NCBI RefSeq assembly: GCF_018131105.1
Contig: NZ_JAFCJI010000001.1
Span: 868,001-932,000, forward strand
Length of the DNA stretch: 64,000 bases
Source: Bradyrhizobium manausense
GTDB taxonomy: Bacteria; Pseudomonadota; Alphaproteobacteria; Rhizobiales; Xanthobacteraceae
Reading direction: 5' to 3'
In this document: piece after piece, positions 53,737-62,979 of the stretch
How the letters are laid out: each line of letters opens with the position of its first letter
Numbering within the stretch: position 1 is the stretch's first letter
Notes under the pieces: generated by a model
Database searches by the model: none
Seen by the model: the letters and a program-made list of their open reading frames with translations, nothing else
Told to the model about the DNA's origin: nothing
Translations under genes and position numbers: made by a program

Positions 53737-55062
53737 CTACTTCGTGACGTCGAAATTCCGGGTCTCGGGGAGCATGGCCATTGCCACGATGCTGACCAGG
53801 CTGATGGCCGCGGTGTAGTAGGCGGGCACGAGCGGATCCTGTGTCACCGCCAAGAGCCAGGTCACTACGAATTGTGTTGTGCCGCCGAACAACGTCGCGC
53901 CGATCGCATAGATCAACGATAGCCCGGTGCTGCGAATGGCCATCGGCATCATCTCGGGCAAAGCGACCAGACTTGCCGAGCCGCTGAGTGCGGTGAGGGC
54001 AGCCAGGACCGCCGTGACCACGAGGAGGGTGGTGGCGTTTGGCACGCCGGCGAGCCAGAAGAACATCGGCACGATCAGCAACATCAGGGCGACCCGCGGC
54101 AGGATCATCGTGATTTTGCGGCCGAACCGGTCGCAGAGCAGGCCGGCGATCAGGCCGAACGCAAAGGTGAGGATGCCGCCGACCAGGACGCTGCTTTGGG
54201 CGAGTGCGGCAGGCAGATGCAGCGTCTGAATCGCATAGGTCGTCATGTAGTTGCCGACCTGCGACGACACCGTTCCGGCTGCCGTGATGAGAATACCCAG
54301 CACAAGATAGCGACGCTGGCCGGAGAATACGGAGCCGACGATCTGCTTCGTGCTCCGATTTTCGCTGGTTTCGAGCGTCTCTGGCAGGCTGCGCCGGATG
54401 TAAACGGCGATCGGGATGAGCACGAGGCTGAACAGGAAGGGAATGCGCCATCCCCAGGCCGCGAGATCAGCGGGCGAAAGGATCAGCGAGACGGTAACGC
54501 CGAACAGGCCACCGACCGCTACCGCGATTCCCTGGCTCGCAATCTGCCAGCTCGCGTAGAAACCGCGCTTGTTGACCGGCGCGGCCTCAATCAGCAACGC
54601 CGTCGACGGTCCAACCTCGCCGCCGATCGCAAGGCCCTGCAGCAGCCTGCAGATAACGACCAGGATCGGCGCCGCGATGCCGATGCTGGCGTAGCTCGGT
54701 GTCGCGGCCAGGCCCAGTGTGCCGACCGTGATGAGCACGACGGTGAGGATCATGGCCGGCCGGCGTCCCGCCCTGTCCGCGAAAGCGCCGATCAGGATGC
54801 CGCCGAGCGGACGAGTGAAGAAGCCGACACCGAACGTCGCGACGGAGGCAAGCAGGCTGCCGAACTCGCCACCCATCGGGAAGAAGGCGCGGCCGATGTA
54901 GACTGCAAAGTAGGCGTAGATGACGAAGTCGTAGAATTCGAGGGCGTTGCCGGCGACGGCAGCCGCGACCGCCTTGCGGCTCACGCCTCGCGCTGCGACC
55001 GTGCGCTGCGGCTTGCCGTCCATGGCATCCATCTGCAATTGCGAGGTGGCAATCGTGCTCAT
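53737..55062 (-). CDS. MHS-family (metabolite:proton symporter) MFS transporter
   Basis: 441 residues, 12 helices. N-terminal conserved phrase AAVAGNALEFYDFVIYAYFA (MHS family, the citrate/dicarboxylate:H+ branch), GGILIGAFADRAGRRPAM between helices 2 and 3, and LQGLAIGGEVGPSTALLIEA. It would import an organic acid or betaine-like solute. Last gene of an operon C26 peptidase - M14 peptidase - transporter. The ATG at 55062 is 43 bp after the M14 stop. Substrate might be the compound cleaved by the two hydrolases, by inference. Confidence 0.88.
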   Translation of the reverse strand: MSTIATSQLQMDAMDGKPQRTVAARGVSRKAVAAAVAGNALEFYDFVIYAYFAVYIGRAFFPMGGEFGSLLASVATFGVGFFTRPLGGILIGAFADRAGRRPAMILTVVLITVGTLGLAATPSYASIGIAAPILVVICRLLQGLAIGGEVGPSTALLIEAAPVNKRGFYASWQIASQGIAVAVGGLFGVTVSLILSPADLAAWGWRIPFLFSLVLIPIAVYIRRSLPETLETSENRSTKQIVGSVFSGQRRYLVLGILITAAGTVSSQVGNYMTTYAIQTLHLPAALAQSSVLVGGILTFAFGLIAGLLCDRFGRKITMILPRVALMLLIVPMFFWLAGVPNATTLLVVTAVLAALTALSGSASLVALPEMMPMAIRSTGLSLIYAIGATLFGGTTQFVVTWLLAVTQDPLVPAYYTAAISLVSIVAMAMLPETRNFDVTK

Positions 55063-55105
55063 GTGTCGATGTTCCTGCTGGAATGACGTGTTGTCGCGTT
55101 CTGCT

Positions 55106-56218
55106 TTAGGCCACTTCGAGAGCTGTCGGGATCTGCGTGGCATTAAGTCCGTGGAGCGCCTGCAGATAGGCTTCGCGCGCTTGCTGCCAGACCGGGATTT
55201 TCCAATCGTCGGCGTCGGGATAGAAGGCATCCTTGAGTGTCTGCTTGATCGACATGCGCTGCTCGGCATTGGCGCTTCCGGACCGGTGCAGCCATTGTTC
55301 GGCGCGCAGCGCGTTCTGGACCTGCGGGAAGGGCCGCGTGCCGTATTCGAGGCAGATATGGGTGTGAAGCGCGTCGGGGCATTCCTGCGAAAACGCGGTC
55401 TGGATTGGTCCGTTGAGCGGGATGCTGGTCGACGTGCCTGACACGACCGACGTCAGCTTGCCCCACCATGAACGCGCGCGTTCAAGAACGACGGGGTCCT
55501 CAGGGCAGGCAAAAATGCGCTCTCCGAAGCCGTATGGGCCAAGGCCGGTGTGGATGTCGATCGAGGCGATGTGTTCGCGTCCGATGGCGAATTCCCGCAG
55601 AATGCGTCTGAAGGTCTCGTTGCTCCAGGTTGGACCGGCTCCGCCGAAGAACATGCCGTCCTCGAATGCGTATTGTCCCATCGACATCGCGCGTTGCAGC
55701 CCGCGCTGTCCGACCCGCTCGACATAGGCGGCAAGGCTTGCCTCGTTGTCGGGCTGCGGAGGCCAAGCCGCCGGCAGCAGAAGATCGTGTATGGCGGCGT
55801 AGTCGGCGTTGACGGGCAAGGGCGCGGAAAAGTCGATCAGGTTGCGATTGAGGTCGACATTTTCCTGGGTGACGCGGCGCGAGTGCGAAAACCCGTAGGG
55901 ATTCAACGCGTGAATATGCAATACGGCGACGTCTGACTTCGCGCGGACATGCTCCTGCAAGCCAAGTATTCCGGTCTGGATGGCCGAACCGCAGTAGCCC
56001 TCGACGCCGTGAACCCCGCTGATCACGATCAGCAGCGACGCGGCATCGACGGGGCCGTCGAAAACCACGTCGGTCGCCAGCGTTTCGCCCCGCACGCCCT
56101 GAAGGGGCAGCACGAACGAGGTGACCGGGAGCGCGCGCAACGCCGCGGCCTGCATGAATTTCGCGCGCGCTTGCACATAGCTCGTGCTGAAGAGGTCGAG
56201 AATATCCTTGTTGTTCAT
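55106..56218 (-). CDS. M14-family (DUF2817) metallopeptidase-like protein
   Basis: 370 residues of the DUF2817 group related to carboxypeptidases A/succinylglutamate desuccinylase. Zinc ligands seen: H and E in VISGVHGVEGYCGS (HxxE) and a distant H in IASIDIHTGLGPYG; the general base is probably the Glu in HICLEYGTRPF. Predicted to cleave an amide-linked acyl or amino acid. It overlaps the C26 gene start by 4 nt. No signal peptide; cytosolic. Natural substrate unknown. Confidence 0.85.
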   Translation of the reverse strand: MNNKDILDLFSTSYVQARAKFMQAAALRALPVTSFVLPLQGVRGETLATDVVFDGPVDAASLLIVISGVHGVEGYCGSAIQTGILGLQEHVRAKSDVAVLHIHALNPYGFSHSRRVTQENVDLNRNLIDFSAPLPVNADYAAIHDLLLPAAWPPQPDNEASLAAYVERVGQRGLQRAMSMGQYAFEDGMFFGGAGPTWSNETFRRILREFAIGREHIASIDIHTGLGPYGFGERIFACPEDPVVLERARSWWGKLTSVVSGTSTSIPLNGPIQTAFSQECPDALHTHICLEYGTRPFPQVQNALRAEQWLHRSGSANAEQRMSIKQTLKDAFYPDADDWKIPVWQQAREAYLQALHGLNATQIPTALEVA

Positions 56219-57033
56219 GAGTCGCTCTCAACGTGCTTGAATGGCTTGTCGCGGTGTCTTGCAGTCCGACGGTCCTGGCAGGCCGCACCAAAACGGGCAA
56301 AAATCGCGCGGCTGAGCCCACTGTCATCGATGCGCATTTCCGGATGCCATTGCAGCGCCAGCGTCCATTGATGCGCATCGTCGATCGAGAAGGCTTCGAT
56401 CAGTCCGTCCGGCGCCGTCGCTTCGATGCGCAGGCCTCGACCAAGGCGCTCGATGCCCTGGTGATGCAACGAATTGACCCGAACGCGGTCTTCACCCGTG
56501 AGTTCTGCGAGCTTGCCGCCGCGGGCGATGTGCACGTCATGACTGTCGTCGTACCAACGCTGGATCGGACGATCGTGATCGCCCTCGCGGTGATCGAGAC
56601 CGCCCGGCCGTTCGTGAACGGCGGGCTGCAAAGTGCCGCCGAAGGCCACGTTGATCTCCTGCAATCCGCGGCAAATGCCGAGGACGGGAAGGCCCGCAGA
56701 GATCAGCCGGCGTATCATCGGCAATACGACTGCATCGCGGTCGCGATCCAGCTTTACCGTTGGCGCCAGCGGCGGAGCAGCATAGCGCTCGGCCGCGACA
56801 TTCGAGGGACTGCCCGTGAGGACAAGGCCATCGATGCCGGCGAGCAGGCTCTCCATGTCGACGCAACCGGGGGCCGCCGGCAGGAGAACGGGGAGCGCGT
56901 GCGCCATCTCGCTCACAGCCCGCACATATCCGTGCAGGGCCGCGTAGGCAGGGTGTCCATGCGAGTCGATGCAATCGCTCATGATTGCAACGACGGGCCG
57001 GACCGGAAATGTGGTCGGCGACTGGCAATCCAT
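56215..57033 (-). CDS. Class I glutamine amidotransferase-like hydrolase, peptidase C26 family
   Basis: 272 residues. Triad: Cys in LGICRGLQEINV, His and Glu in ALQWHPEMRID. The wording is that of PuuD-type gamma-glutamyl hydrolases that cleave gamma-Glu-GABA in putrescine use, and of gamma-glutamyl-peptide hydrolases; the PuuD landmarks GxPVLGICRG and HSxHHQ-like NSLHHQGIERLG are present. First gene of a three-gene operon with an M14 peptidase and an MHS transporter. Substrate is likely a gamma-glutamyl or N-acyl amino acid derivative (inference). Confidence 0.88.
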   Translation of the reverse strand: MDCQSPTTFPVRPVVAIMSDCIDSHGHPAYAALHGYVRAVSEMAHALPVLLPAAPGCVDMESLLAGIDGLVLTGSPSNVAAERYAAPPLAPTVKLDRDRDAVVLPMIRRLISAGLPVLGICRGLQEINVAFGGTLQPAVHERPGGLDHREGDHDRPIQRWYDDSHDVHIARGGKLAELTGEDRVRVNSLHHQGIERLGRGLRIEATAPDGLIEAFSIDDAHQWTLALQWHPEMRIDDSGLSRAIFARFGAACQDRRTARHRDKPFKHVESDS

Positions 57034-57067
57034 GGCGCACCAATATCGCGCCGGGGCATTTGCGGAT

Positions 57068-57106
57068 ATTGCATTTATACTTCATAATCCATGCATGAGA
57101 TGCAAT
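57068..57106. promoter_or_regulatory. Candidate LysR operator in the divergent promoter of the hydrolase operon
   Basis: ATTGCAT at 57068-57074 and ATGCAAT at 57100-57106 form a 7-bp perfect inverted repeat across the 85-bp gap between the C26 gene and the LysR gene, with an internal AT-rich segment (TTATACTTCATAA). Position and size suit a LysR-type operator. Confidence 0.45.
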
Positions 57107-57118
57107 TAGCGGGACGCC

Positions 57119-58120
57119 GTGAACACACGACAGCTTCGCCATTTCCTTGCGGTTCTCGATCTGGGATCGCTGAGTGCGGCCGCTGAGGCGGTGCATCTCA
57201 GCCAGCCGGCGCTGTCGCGAAGCCTGAGCGCGCTCGAAGACGAACTGCGTGCGCCACTGTTCGACCGAACGGGCCGGCGGCTTCGGCCGACACCCTACGC
57301 CTTGGCTTATGCGAAGCGTGCGCGTCAGATCGTGTTCGATGCAAACGAGGGAACACGCGAGCTCAAATTGATGCGGGGTGGCGAGCTCGGACGGCTCTCG
57401 TTCGCCATGGGCTCCTCGCTCGCAGCCTGGTTGCTCGGACCCATGATGTTGAAGCTGATGCAGGAGGCGCCCGCACTCAAGCTGAGTGCGCTGATCAAGA
57501 CGTCGGACACGATGGTCGAGGCGCTCATTGGCGAGACGCTCGACTTCTTTGTCGGTGACATTAGCGTCGCAGCGCTGGTGCCGGATCTGGCGGCCGAGCC
57601 GGTCTTTCCCTGTACGTTCGGCTGGTTCGGCCGCAAGGATCACCCGCTTTCGGCGAAGCGGCGGATCGGGATCGGCGAACTCAAGGCATATGCCGTCGTC
57701 GGGACAGGCCACCTCGAAGAAACACTATTGCGGCGATTTGCACAGCTCTATTCATTGCGGCCGCCGGTGATTGATCATTTCGGGATCATCGCCGACGACG
57801 TCACGTCGGTGCGACGGGTGATCGTCGGGAGCGATGCGGTGGTCCCGGCCACGGACCTGTCAATGATCGACGCACTGCGTACCGGCGAGGTGGTCGCGCT
57901 CGACGTCGATCCGCCACTGGATGATCTCGAGATGACACTCGGTATCGTGCGGCGCCAGGGACGCACGCTTGTACCGGCGGCCGAACGCGCCTTCGAGATC
58001 GTTCGCTCGCAATTTGCCGAGGCCGCGATGGAAATTGCGCGTCTGCGCGGACAAAAGACGACTGCGGGCCGGGCTACCCGGTCGGCAAAGCGGGCAATCA
58101 AGCGGAGACGACGCTCCTAA
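57119..58120 (+). CDS. LysR-family regulator of the adjacent hydrolase/transporter operon
   Basis: 333 residues, GTG start. DNA-binding winged helix in the first 60 residues (NTRQLRHFLAVLDLGSLSAA, then HLSQPALSRSLSALED), effector-binding domain about 92-300, and a basic tail rich in Lys/Arg/Ala. Transcribed divergently from the C26-M14-MHS operon, which it probably regulates in response to the transported compound. The inverted repeat at 57068-57106 is the likely binding site. Confidence 0.88.
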   Translation: MNTRQLRHFLAVLDLGSLSAAAEAVHLSQPALSRSLSALEDELRAPLFDRTGRRLRPTPYALAYAKRARQIVFDANEGTRELKLMRGGELGRLSFAMGSSLAAWLLGPMMLKLMQEAPALKLSALIKTSDTMVEALIGETLDFFVGDISVAALVPDLAAEPVFPCTFGWFGRKDHPLSAKRRIGIGELKAYAVVGTGHLEETLLRRFAQLYSLRPPVIDHFGIIADDVTSVRRVIVGSDAVVPATDLSMIDALRTGEVVALDVDPPLDDLEMTLGIVRRQGRTLVPAAERAFEIVRSQFAEAAMEIARLRGQKTTAGRATRSAKRAIKRRRRS

Positions 58121-58139
58121 CTCGCAATGCAAAGCATAA

Positions 58140-59510
58140 TCAACCAATGTTGGCCTCCGACCCGACCCCGCGCTTTGCTCCCGCCGGGGCGGGCATTTTG
58201 TTCCGGGCAATGATGGCGCGGCGGACTAGGCCGATGTGTTCGCGCAGCGTGTAGGCTTCGCTCGCGAATCCCGTCGGCGTATGAATTCTCGAGACAGCGT
58301 CTTCGATGCGCGTCAGATCGGTCAGCCATTTGTCGATCGGCAAATCGCCCGTGCGTGCGGCCACGTCGCGCTCGAGCATGGCCAGCTCGCCATACCAACG
58401 GAAAATGCGTGACCGGACGTGCCAGCGCACCAATTGAGGCAAATAGTGGAAGAGCGGAAACAGGATTGCGGCGAGTGGCAGCAAGACGATGATGGAGCGC
58501 TCGCCCAATGCGGCAATCCAGAACGGCATGTACTGATAGAGAATGGTGCGGCCGAAACGCCGGTGCTGGTCGGCGTCAGTCGAGACGGTTAGATCGACCT
58601 GAGTCGTGCTCGGAAATTCGCCGGCATCCTCGAAGAGGCCTTGCTTGCCGTGAATCTCGCGCGCGGCGTCGATCAGCAGATGCGTGATGGCCGGATGAAG
58701 GTCCTTTCGGGCCACCAGCATCTCCTTGGTGCCAATCAGGTCGACCTCTTTCTCCGGAATGTTGTCGGCCAGGTCGATCACGCCGGGTGGCAGTTTGAGT
58801 GTGCTGATGAAGTTGAGCCGGCGGCGATATGCCTCGGCCCTGCTGTAGCTCAAAACGCTCAGGGACGGATCGCGAAGCGCGTTCCAGACGGCGGGATTGT
58901 CTGCGCCATCGACGAAGATGGCGGCATCGACATCCCCCGAGCGTAACGCAAGCAGAGCGGCGAGGTTGCTCAAGGGCTGCATTTTGACGTTGTCGGACGA
59001 GAGCCCGTTGAGCTCGAAGACGGAGTCGCTGAGTGAGCGTGCCCCGCTGCCGGCGACGCCCACGGCAACCCTGTGATCGCGCAACTCGTTGACGAAGTTG
59101 AGCGGCTCCGCCTTGCGGTGGAATATCCAAAGCGGCACGTAATAGAGACTCGCGAGCATCATGACGTTGCTCGTATCGGACGTCCGTGCGAGGCCGCCTT
59201 GGGTGAAGCCGATATCGACGCCTGATTTCGGATCCTGCAGCAGCCTCAGATTATCTGCCGGGCCATTGGTGATCCGTTCTTCGACCGTAACGCCGGATCG
59301 CGCCAGGATGTCGATGTAGCGTCTTGCATGCTGGTGCAGCAGGCCGTCTTCGAGCCCGGACGCAAGGACGATGTGACGCGATGGTGCGGTTTGCAGAACA
59401 TACGCCACGGCCAGGATCGTGGCCGCGATCGATGTCAGGACAATGGCCGCGAGGCCCAGACGGCTGCGCGGAGGGAGTAATGCGAGGCTTCGGAGTATCG
59501 GGCGTCTCAT
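58140..59510 (-). CDS. TAXI-type solute-binding protein with C-terminal membrane domain
   Basis: 456 residues from the ATG at 59510 (MRRPILRSLALLPPRSRLGL). N-terminal signal anchor (about 20-42), then a TAXI (TRAP-associated extracytoplasmic immunogenic) binding domain of ~290 residues (HIVLASGLEDGLLHQHARRY, VDIGFTQGGLARTSDTSNVM, NLAALLALRSGDVDAAIFVD). At about 335-365 there is a further membrane helix (IIVLLPLAAILFPLFHYLPQ), followed by a ~90-residue cytoplasmic helical domain. Ordinary TAXI proteins end after the binding domain and are partnered by DctM-type permeases, which are absent here. The protein therefore looks like a membrane-anchored ligand sensor rather than a transporter part (inference). 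Confidence 0.85.
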   Translation of the reverse strand: MRRPILRSLALLPPRSRLGLAAIVLTSIAATILAVAYVLQTAPSRHIVLASGLEDGLLHQHARRYIDILARSGVTVEERITNGPADNLRLLQDPKSGVDIGFTQGGLARTSDTSNVMMLASLYYVPLWIFHRKAEPLNFVNELRDHRVAVGVAGSGARSLSDSVFELNGLSSDNVKMQPLSNLAALLALRSGDVDAAIFVDGADNPAVWNALRDPSLSVLSYSRAEAYRRRLNFISTLKLPPGVIDLADNIPEKEVDLIGTKEMLVARKDLHPAITHLLIDAAREIHGKQGLFEDAGEFPSTTQVDLTVSTDADQHRRFGRTILYQYMPFWIAALGERSIIVLLPLAAILFPLFHYLPQLVRWHVRSRIFRWYGELAMLERDVAARTGDLPIDKWLTDLTRIEDAVSRIHTPTGFASEAYTLREHIGLVRRAIIARNKMPAPAGAKRGVGSEANIG

Positions 59511-59708
59511 CTCGTGGTGCCGAACGGAGGGAACGTTGGAAGGAAACGCGCCTCCTTCTTGCGAGAACAAGCCGTGTCGCCCTGTCTTCCCAAGAACTCT
59601 GTCATGACGCGACGGGCTTGACCTAGATCAAGACTGTCGTGCCGTCCCGACTTCATTGCGAAACACTGTGCCTGCAACGGCCGGGTGCGCAGGGATTGGA
59701 GACCGCAT

Positions 59709-59996
59709 TTGACACGTTATCTCGTCGCAGCATTGCTCATGGGAATTGCGATTGGTTCAGTCGGCCCGGCTTCAGCAGAGTTTTCACAATATCCATTCTG
59801 CCTTCAGGGCAGGGATTATCCCGGGTGGAGCGGATGCTCGTACGATACGCTTCAGGCCTGCCGGGTCACGGCATCAGGGATGGCTGCCCATTGCATTTCA
59901 AATCCCTGGTATCGTGGCGGCGGCTCCAGGCCCTCGACCCGGTCGGTGCCGAGGGGAGCTCTCGAGCCGATGGTGGTACCGCCTCCGCCGCACTAG
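59709..59996 (+). CDS. DUF3551 family secreted cysteine-rich protein
   Basis: 95 residues. Signal peptide MTRYLVAALLMGIAIGSVGP (cleavage around ASA), then a compact domain with four cysteines: PFCLQGRDYPGWSGCSYDTL and ACRVTASGMAAHCISNPWY, the DUF3551 pattern, and a proline-rich tail. Small proteins of this family are multiplied in Bradyrhizobium and of unknown function; the cysteines suggest disulfides in the periplasm. The TTG at 59709 has a GGAGA site; an upstream extension does not form a signal peptide. Confidence 0.8.
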   Translation: MTRYLVAALLMGIAIGSVGPASAEFSQYPFCLQGRDYPGWSGCSYDTLQACRVTASGMAAHCISNPWYRGGGSRPSTRSVPRGALEPMVVPPPPH

Positions 59997-60046
59997 ACCG
60001 AGGGGAGGCCGCGTAGGCCTGGGAGTGGTTCGGCCCGGCATCTGCG

Positions 60047-61324
60047 CTATGCCGTTGCCGGAACCGCCGGGCGCTTCACCAGCGCAAAGGCCGCGGCCGC
60101 CAATAGGCAGAGGAGCCCGGCAACAAGAAACGCGGGTACATAGGTCCCCAGCGCATCCCTGCTGACGCCCGCGGCAAATGCCATCAGGCCAACGCCGAGC
60201 TGATGGGCGGCAAAAATCCAGCCGAAGATCACCGGTCCCATCTCCCGCCCGAACGTGCCGACCGTCAGTTTGACCGTGGGCGGAACGGTCGCGATGAAGT
60301 CGAGCCCGTAAAGCATCGCGAACGCGCTCATCGCACCCAGCGTCGCGTTGGACTCCACGAGCCAGATCAGCGCAAGGCCTCGAAAGCCGTAGTAGATCGC
60401 CAACAGCCATCGGTTGTCGTAGCGGTCGGACAGCCATCCCGAACCGATGGTACCGATCAGGTCGAACACCCCGATCATGGCGAGCAGGCCTGCCGAGGTC
60501 ACGGCCGGCAGGCCAAGATCGCCGCAGAACGGTACGAAGTGGGTCGATGTCAGCCCGTAGCTGGATACGCCGCAGATCAGGAACGTCGCCGCCAGCACCC
60601 AGAACACCAGGCGGGTTGATGCGAGGCGCAGGCCCTGAAAACTGATCACCGCAAAGTTTTGCGCGGGAATTGCAGGGATCGGCGGCATCGCCGTCTCCCC
60701 GAGTGGCGCCAGTCCCAATTCCTGCGGACGGTCCTTCCCGAACAACAGAAACAGGACCAGCGACAGGAAAAGACCGAGGCCGGACGGAATGAGCGCGACG
60801 CGCCAGCCCCAATGTTCGGCGATCCACGCCCCCAGCGGCATGAAGATCAAGGTGCCGGTTGCAATTGATCCGTTGAGGAGGCCGACCACCAGTCCCCGGT
60901 GCTTCGTGAACCAGCGCACCGAAACGACCGCGGCCAGTTGCAGGGCCGTGAGCCCAGGCGCGATGCCGAGAATGAGCCCGAGGCCAAACCACATCTCGAA
61001 GCGGTTCGTCATGACGATCGTCAGCAGTAATCCGGCCAACGCGAGCGTGCCGGCGATCGCCAGCATCATCCTCGGCCCATAGCGGAGCATGAGGCCGCCG
61101 GCGAACGGTGCCACCAGTCCGAACAATGCGAAGCGAAGTCCCTGCGACGCCGAGAGCTCACCCATGCTGACGTGCACGTCAGCCGCGATCTCTCGCATCA
61201 GGACGCTGGGCACACCGAGCGCCGAGCTTGCAAACAGGGAGTAGAGAAATCCCAGTGCAGCCATGACCCAGCCGTAGTGGATGTTCCGAGCGGCAGCGTG
61301 TCGGGCCGCGAATTCAGCAAGCAT
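60047..61324 (-). CDS. MFS transporter, MCT/OFA-like
   Basis: 425 residues, 12 helices. N-terminal phrase NIHYGWVMAALGFLYSLFAS and the loop LMLRYGPRMMLAIAGTLAL are typical of the monocarboxylate (MCT) / OFA branch of MFS carriers, as is WFTKHRGLVVGLLNGSIATG. It lacks the OxlT lysine phrase, so it is a more distant relation of the two OFA proteins at 43-46 kb. Transports a monocarboxylate or similar acid, possibly with proton. Start at 61324 (MLAEFAARH), with GGA upstream. It is followed after 316 bp by frc on the same strand. Confidence 0.82.
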   Translation of the reverse strand: MLAEFAARHAAARNIHYGWVMAALGFLYSLFASSALGVPSVLMREIAADVHVSMGELSASQGLRFALFGLVAPFAGGLMLRYGPRMMLAIAGTLALAGLLLTIVMTNRFEMWFGLGLILGIAPGLTALQLAAVVSVRWFTKHRGLVVGLLNGSIATGTLIFMPLGAWIAEHWGWRVALIPSGLGLFLSLVLFLLFGKDRPQELGLAPLGETAMPPIPAIPAQNFAVISFQGLRLASTRLVFWVLAATFLICGVSSYGLTSTHFVPFCGDLGLPAVTSAGLLAMIGVFDLIGTIGSGWLSDRYDNRWLLAIYYGFRGLALIWLVESNATLGAMSAFAMLYGLDFIATVPPTVKLTVGTFGREMGPVIFGWIFAAHQLGVGLMAFAAGVSRDALGTYVPAFLVAGLLCLLAAAAFALVKRPAVPATA

Positions 61325-61590
61325 GGCCAAATTCCTTTTGCGAAAATGAATTCCCCAAAAAACGGCGCCGACTAAAGAGGCCGCGGATACCAGCGGTGCT
61401 TCAAGGTGCACTTCGTCAGGAAGGGCAATTCTTCCGAGAGTGGCATCCTACCCCTGTTTTGCCCGACGCGTCAAAGGGAATTTCGACTAATCAGAAGTTA
61501 CACGTGACGCCTTGGTATTTGGCTACTGTGCATGGGGTTGTTTTGCAGTTTTTGGTCGGGGGCCTATGGCGGCACGGCCTCTCAAATGCA
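61325..61590. other. Intergenic region between MFS gene and frc terminator
   Basis: 266 bp with no gene. It should hold the promoter of the MFS carrier gene (minus strand), but I see no clear hexamers, operator dyad or RNA structure apart from the frc terminator that follows at 61591. Together with that terminator and its flank it makes a 316-bp gene-free stretch (61325-61640). Confidence 0.5.
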
Positions 61591-61617
61591 AAAGGGCCGC
61601 CTTGAGGGCGGCCCTTT
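61591..61617 (-). terminator. Terminator of frc
   Basis: 11-bp stem AAAGGGCCGCC/GGCGGCCCTTT with a TTGAG loop; a T-rich flank (TTTGCATTTG) follows on the minus strand. The frc stop codon lies 24 nt upstream. Confidence 0.85.
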
Positions 61618-61640
61618 CGTCTTGATCGAGTCGGTGCCGC

Positions 61641-62918
61641 TTACTCGGCGGCCTGCTTCTGCGGCGGGTCGAGTGCGCCGGACTTGTGGATCTCGGCGAC
61701 CTGATGGTCGCTGAAGCCGAGCACCGCGCGCAGGATCTCGTCGGTGTGCTCGCCGAGCAGCGGAGAGCGGGTGACGTCCGCCGGTGAGTCCGACAGCTTG
61801 ATCGGGTTGCCGACCGAGATGTACTTGCCGCGGGTTGGATGATCGACCTCGACCACGGTGCCGGTCGCGCGCAGCGACTGGTCCTCGGCGATCTCCTTCA
61901 TCGACAGGATCGGGCCGCAGGGGATGTCGTCCTTGTTGAGGATTTCCATCGCCTCGAACTTGGTCTTCGTCATCGTCCACTGTTCGATGCGCGCGAAGAT
62001 CTCGTTCAGGCGCGGCAGGCGGGCCGCCGGCTTGGCGTAGTTCGGATCGGTCTTCCAGGTCGGCTCGCCGATCACGTCGCAGATCTTCTCCCAGACCGGG
62101 GCCTGGGTGATGAAGTAGATATAGGCGTTGGGATCGGTCTCGAAACCCTTGCACTTCAGGATGCGGCCGGGCTGGCCACCGCCGGAATCGTTGCCGGCGC
62201 GCGGCACGGCATCGCCGAACGGAATGCCTTCGCCGAACTGGCTGTATTCCTTGAGCGGACCGTGGGCGAGGCGCTGCTGGTCGCGCAGCTTGACGCGGGC
62301 GAGGTTGAGCACGCCGTCCTGCATCGCAGCCGTGACGCGCTGGCCCTTGCCGGAATGGGTGCGGTGATAGAGCGCGGTGACGATGCCGAGCGCCAGATGC
62401 AGGCCGGTGCCGCTGTCGCCGATCTGTGCGCCGGTGACGAGCGGCAGACCGTCGCGGAAGCCGGTGGTGGAGGCGGCGCCGCCGGTGCACTGCGCGACGT
62501 TCTCATAGACCTTGCAGTCTTCGTACGGTCCGGGGCCGAAGCCCTTGATCGATGCGACGATCATCTTCGGGTTGATCGCCTGGATCTTCTCCCAGGGGAA
62601 GCCCATGCGGTCGAGCACGCCGGGGCCGAAGTTTTCGACCAGCACGTCGCACTTCTTGATGAGCTCGGTGAGGACTTCCTTGCCCTTGGGGTTCTTGGTG
62701 TCGAGCGTGATCGAACGCTTGTTGTGGTTGAGCATGGTGAAGTACAGGCTGTCCACGTTCGGGATGTCCTGCAGCTGGCCGCGGGTGATGTCACCCACGC
62801 CCGGGCGTTCAACCTTGATCACGTCGGCGCCGAACCAGGCGAGCAGCTGCGTGCAGGTCGGTCCCGATTGAACGTGGGTGAAGTCGAGAATGCGAACGCC
62901 CTCGAGCGCTTTGGTCAT
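61641..62918 (-). CDS. frc: Formyl-CoA:oxalate CoA-transferase
   Basis: 425 residues, class III CoA-transferase. The catalytic aspartate is D168 in [13 protein letters not shown], aligning with Asp169 of Oxalobacter Frc. The glycine loop that shields the active site is present as SGGGQPG (near residue 255-262). Reaction: formyl-CoA + oxalate gives oxalyl-CoA + formate. It follows oxc on the same strand by 61 bp in a two-gene unit. Start at 62918 ([20 protein letters not shown]) is the conserved one; the upstream frame is ignored. A strong terminator ends it. Confidence 0.97.
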   Translation of the reverse strand: MTKALEGVRILDFTHVQSGPTCTQLLAWFGADVIKVERPGVGDITRGQLQDIPNVDSLYFTMLNHNKRSITLDTKNPKGKEVLTELIKKCDVLVENFGPGVLDRMGFPWEKIQAINPKMIVASIKGFGPGPYEDCKVYENVAQCTGGAASTTGFRDGLPLVTGAQIGDSGTGLHLALGIVTALYHRTHSGKGQRVTAAMQDGVLNLARVKLRDQQRLAHGPLKEYSQFGEGIPFGDAVPRAGNDSGGGQPGRILKCKGFETDPNAYIYFITQAPVWEKICDVIGEPTWKTDPNYAKPAARLPRLNEIFARIEQWTMTKTKFEAMEILNKDDIPCGPILSMKEIAEDQSLRATGTVVEVDHPTRGKYISVGNPIKLSDSPADVTRSPLLGEHTDEILRAVLGFSDHQVAEIHKSGALDPPQKQAAE

Positions 62919-62979
62919 GATGTTGCTCCGTACTCTGTCTGCCCCTGCGAACCACAGGGAATAAAGGGTTGAGGGGGAC

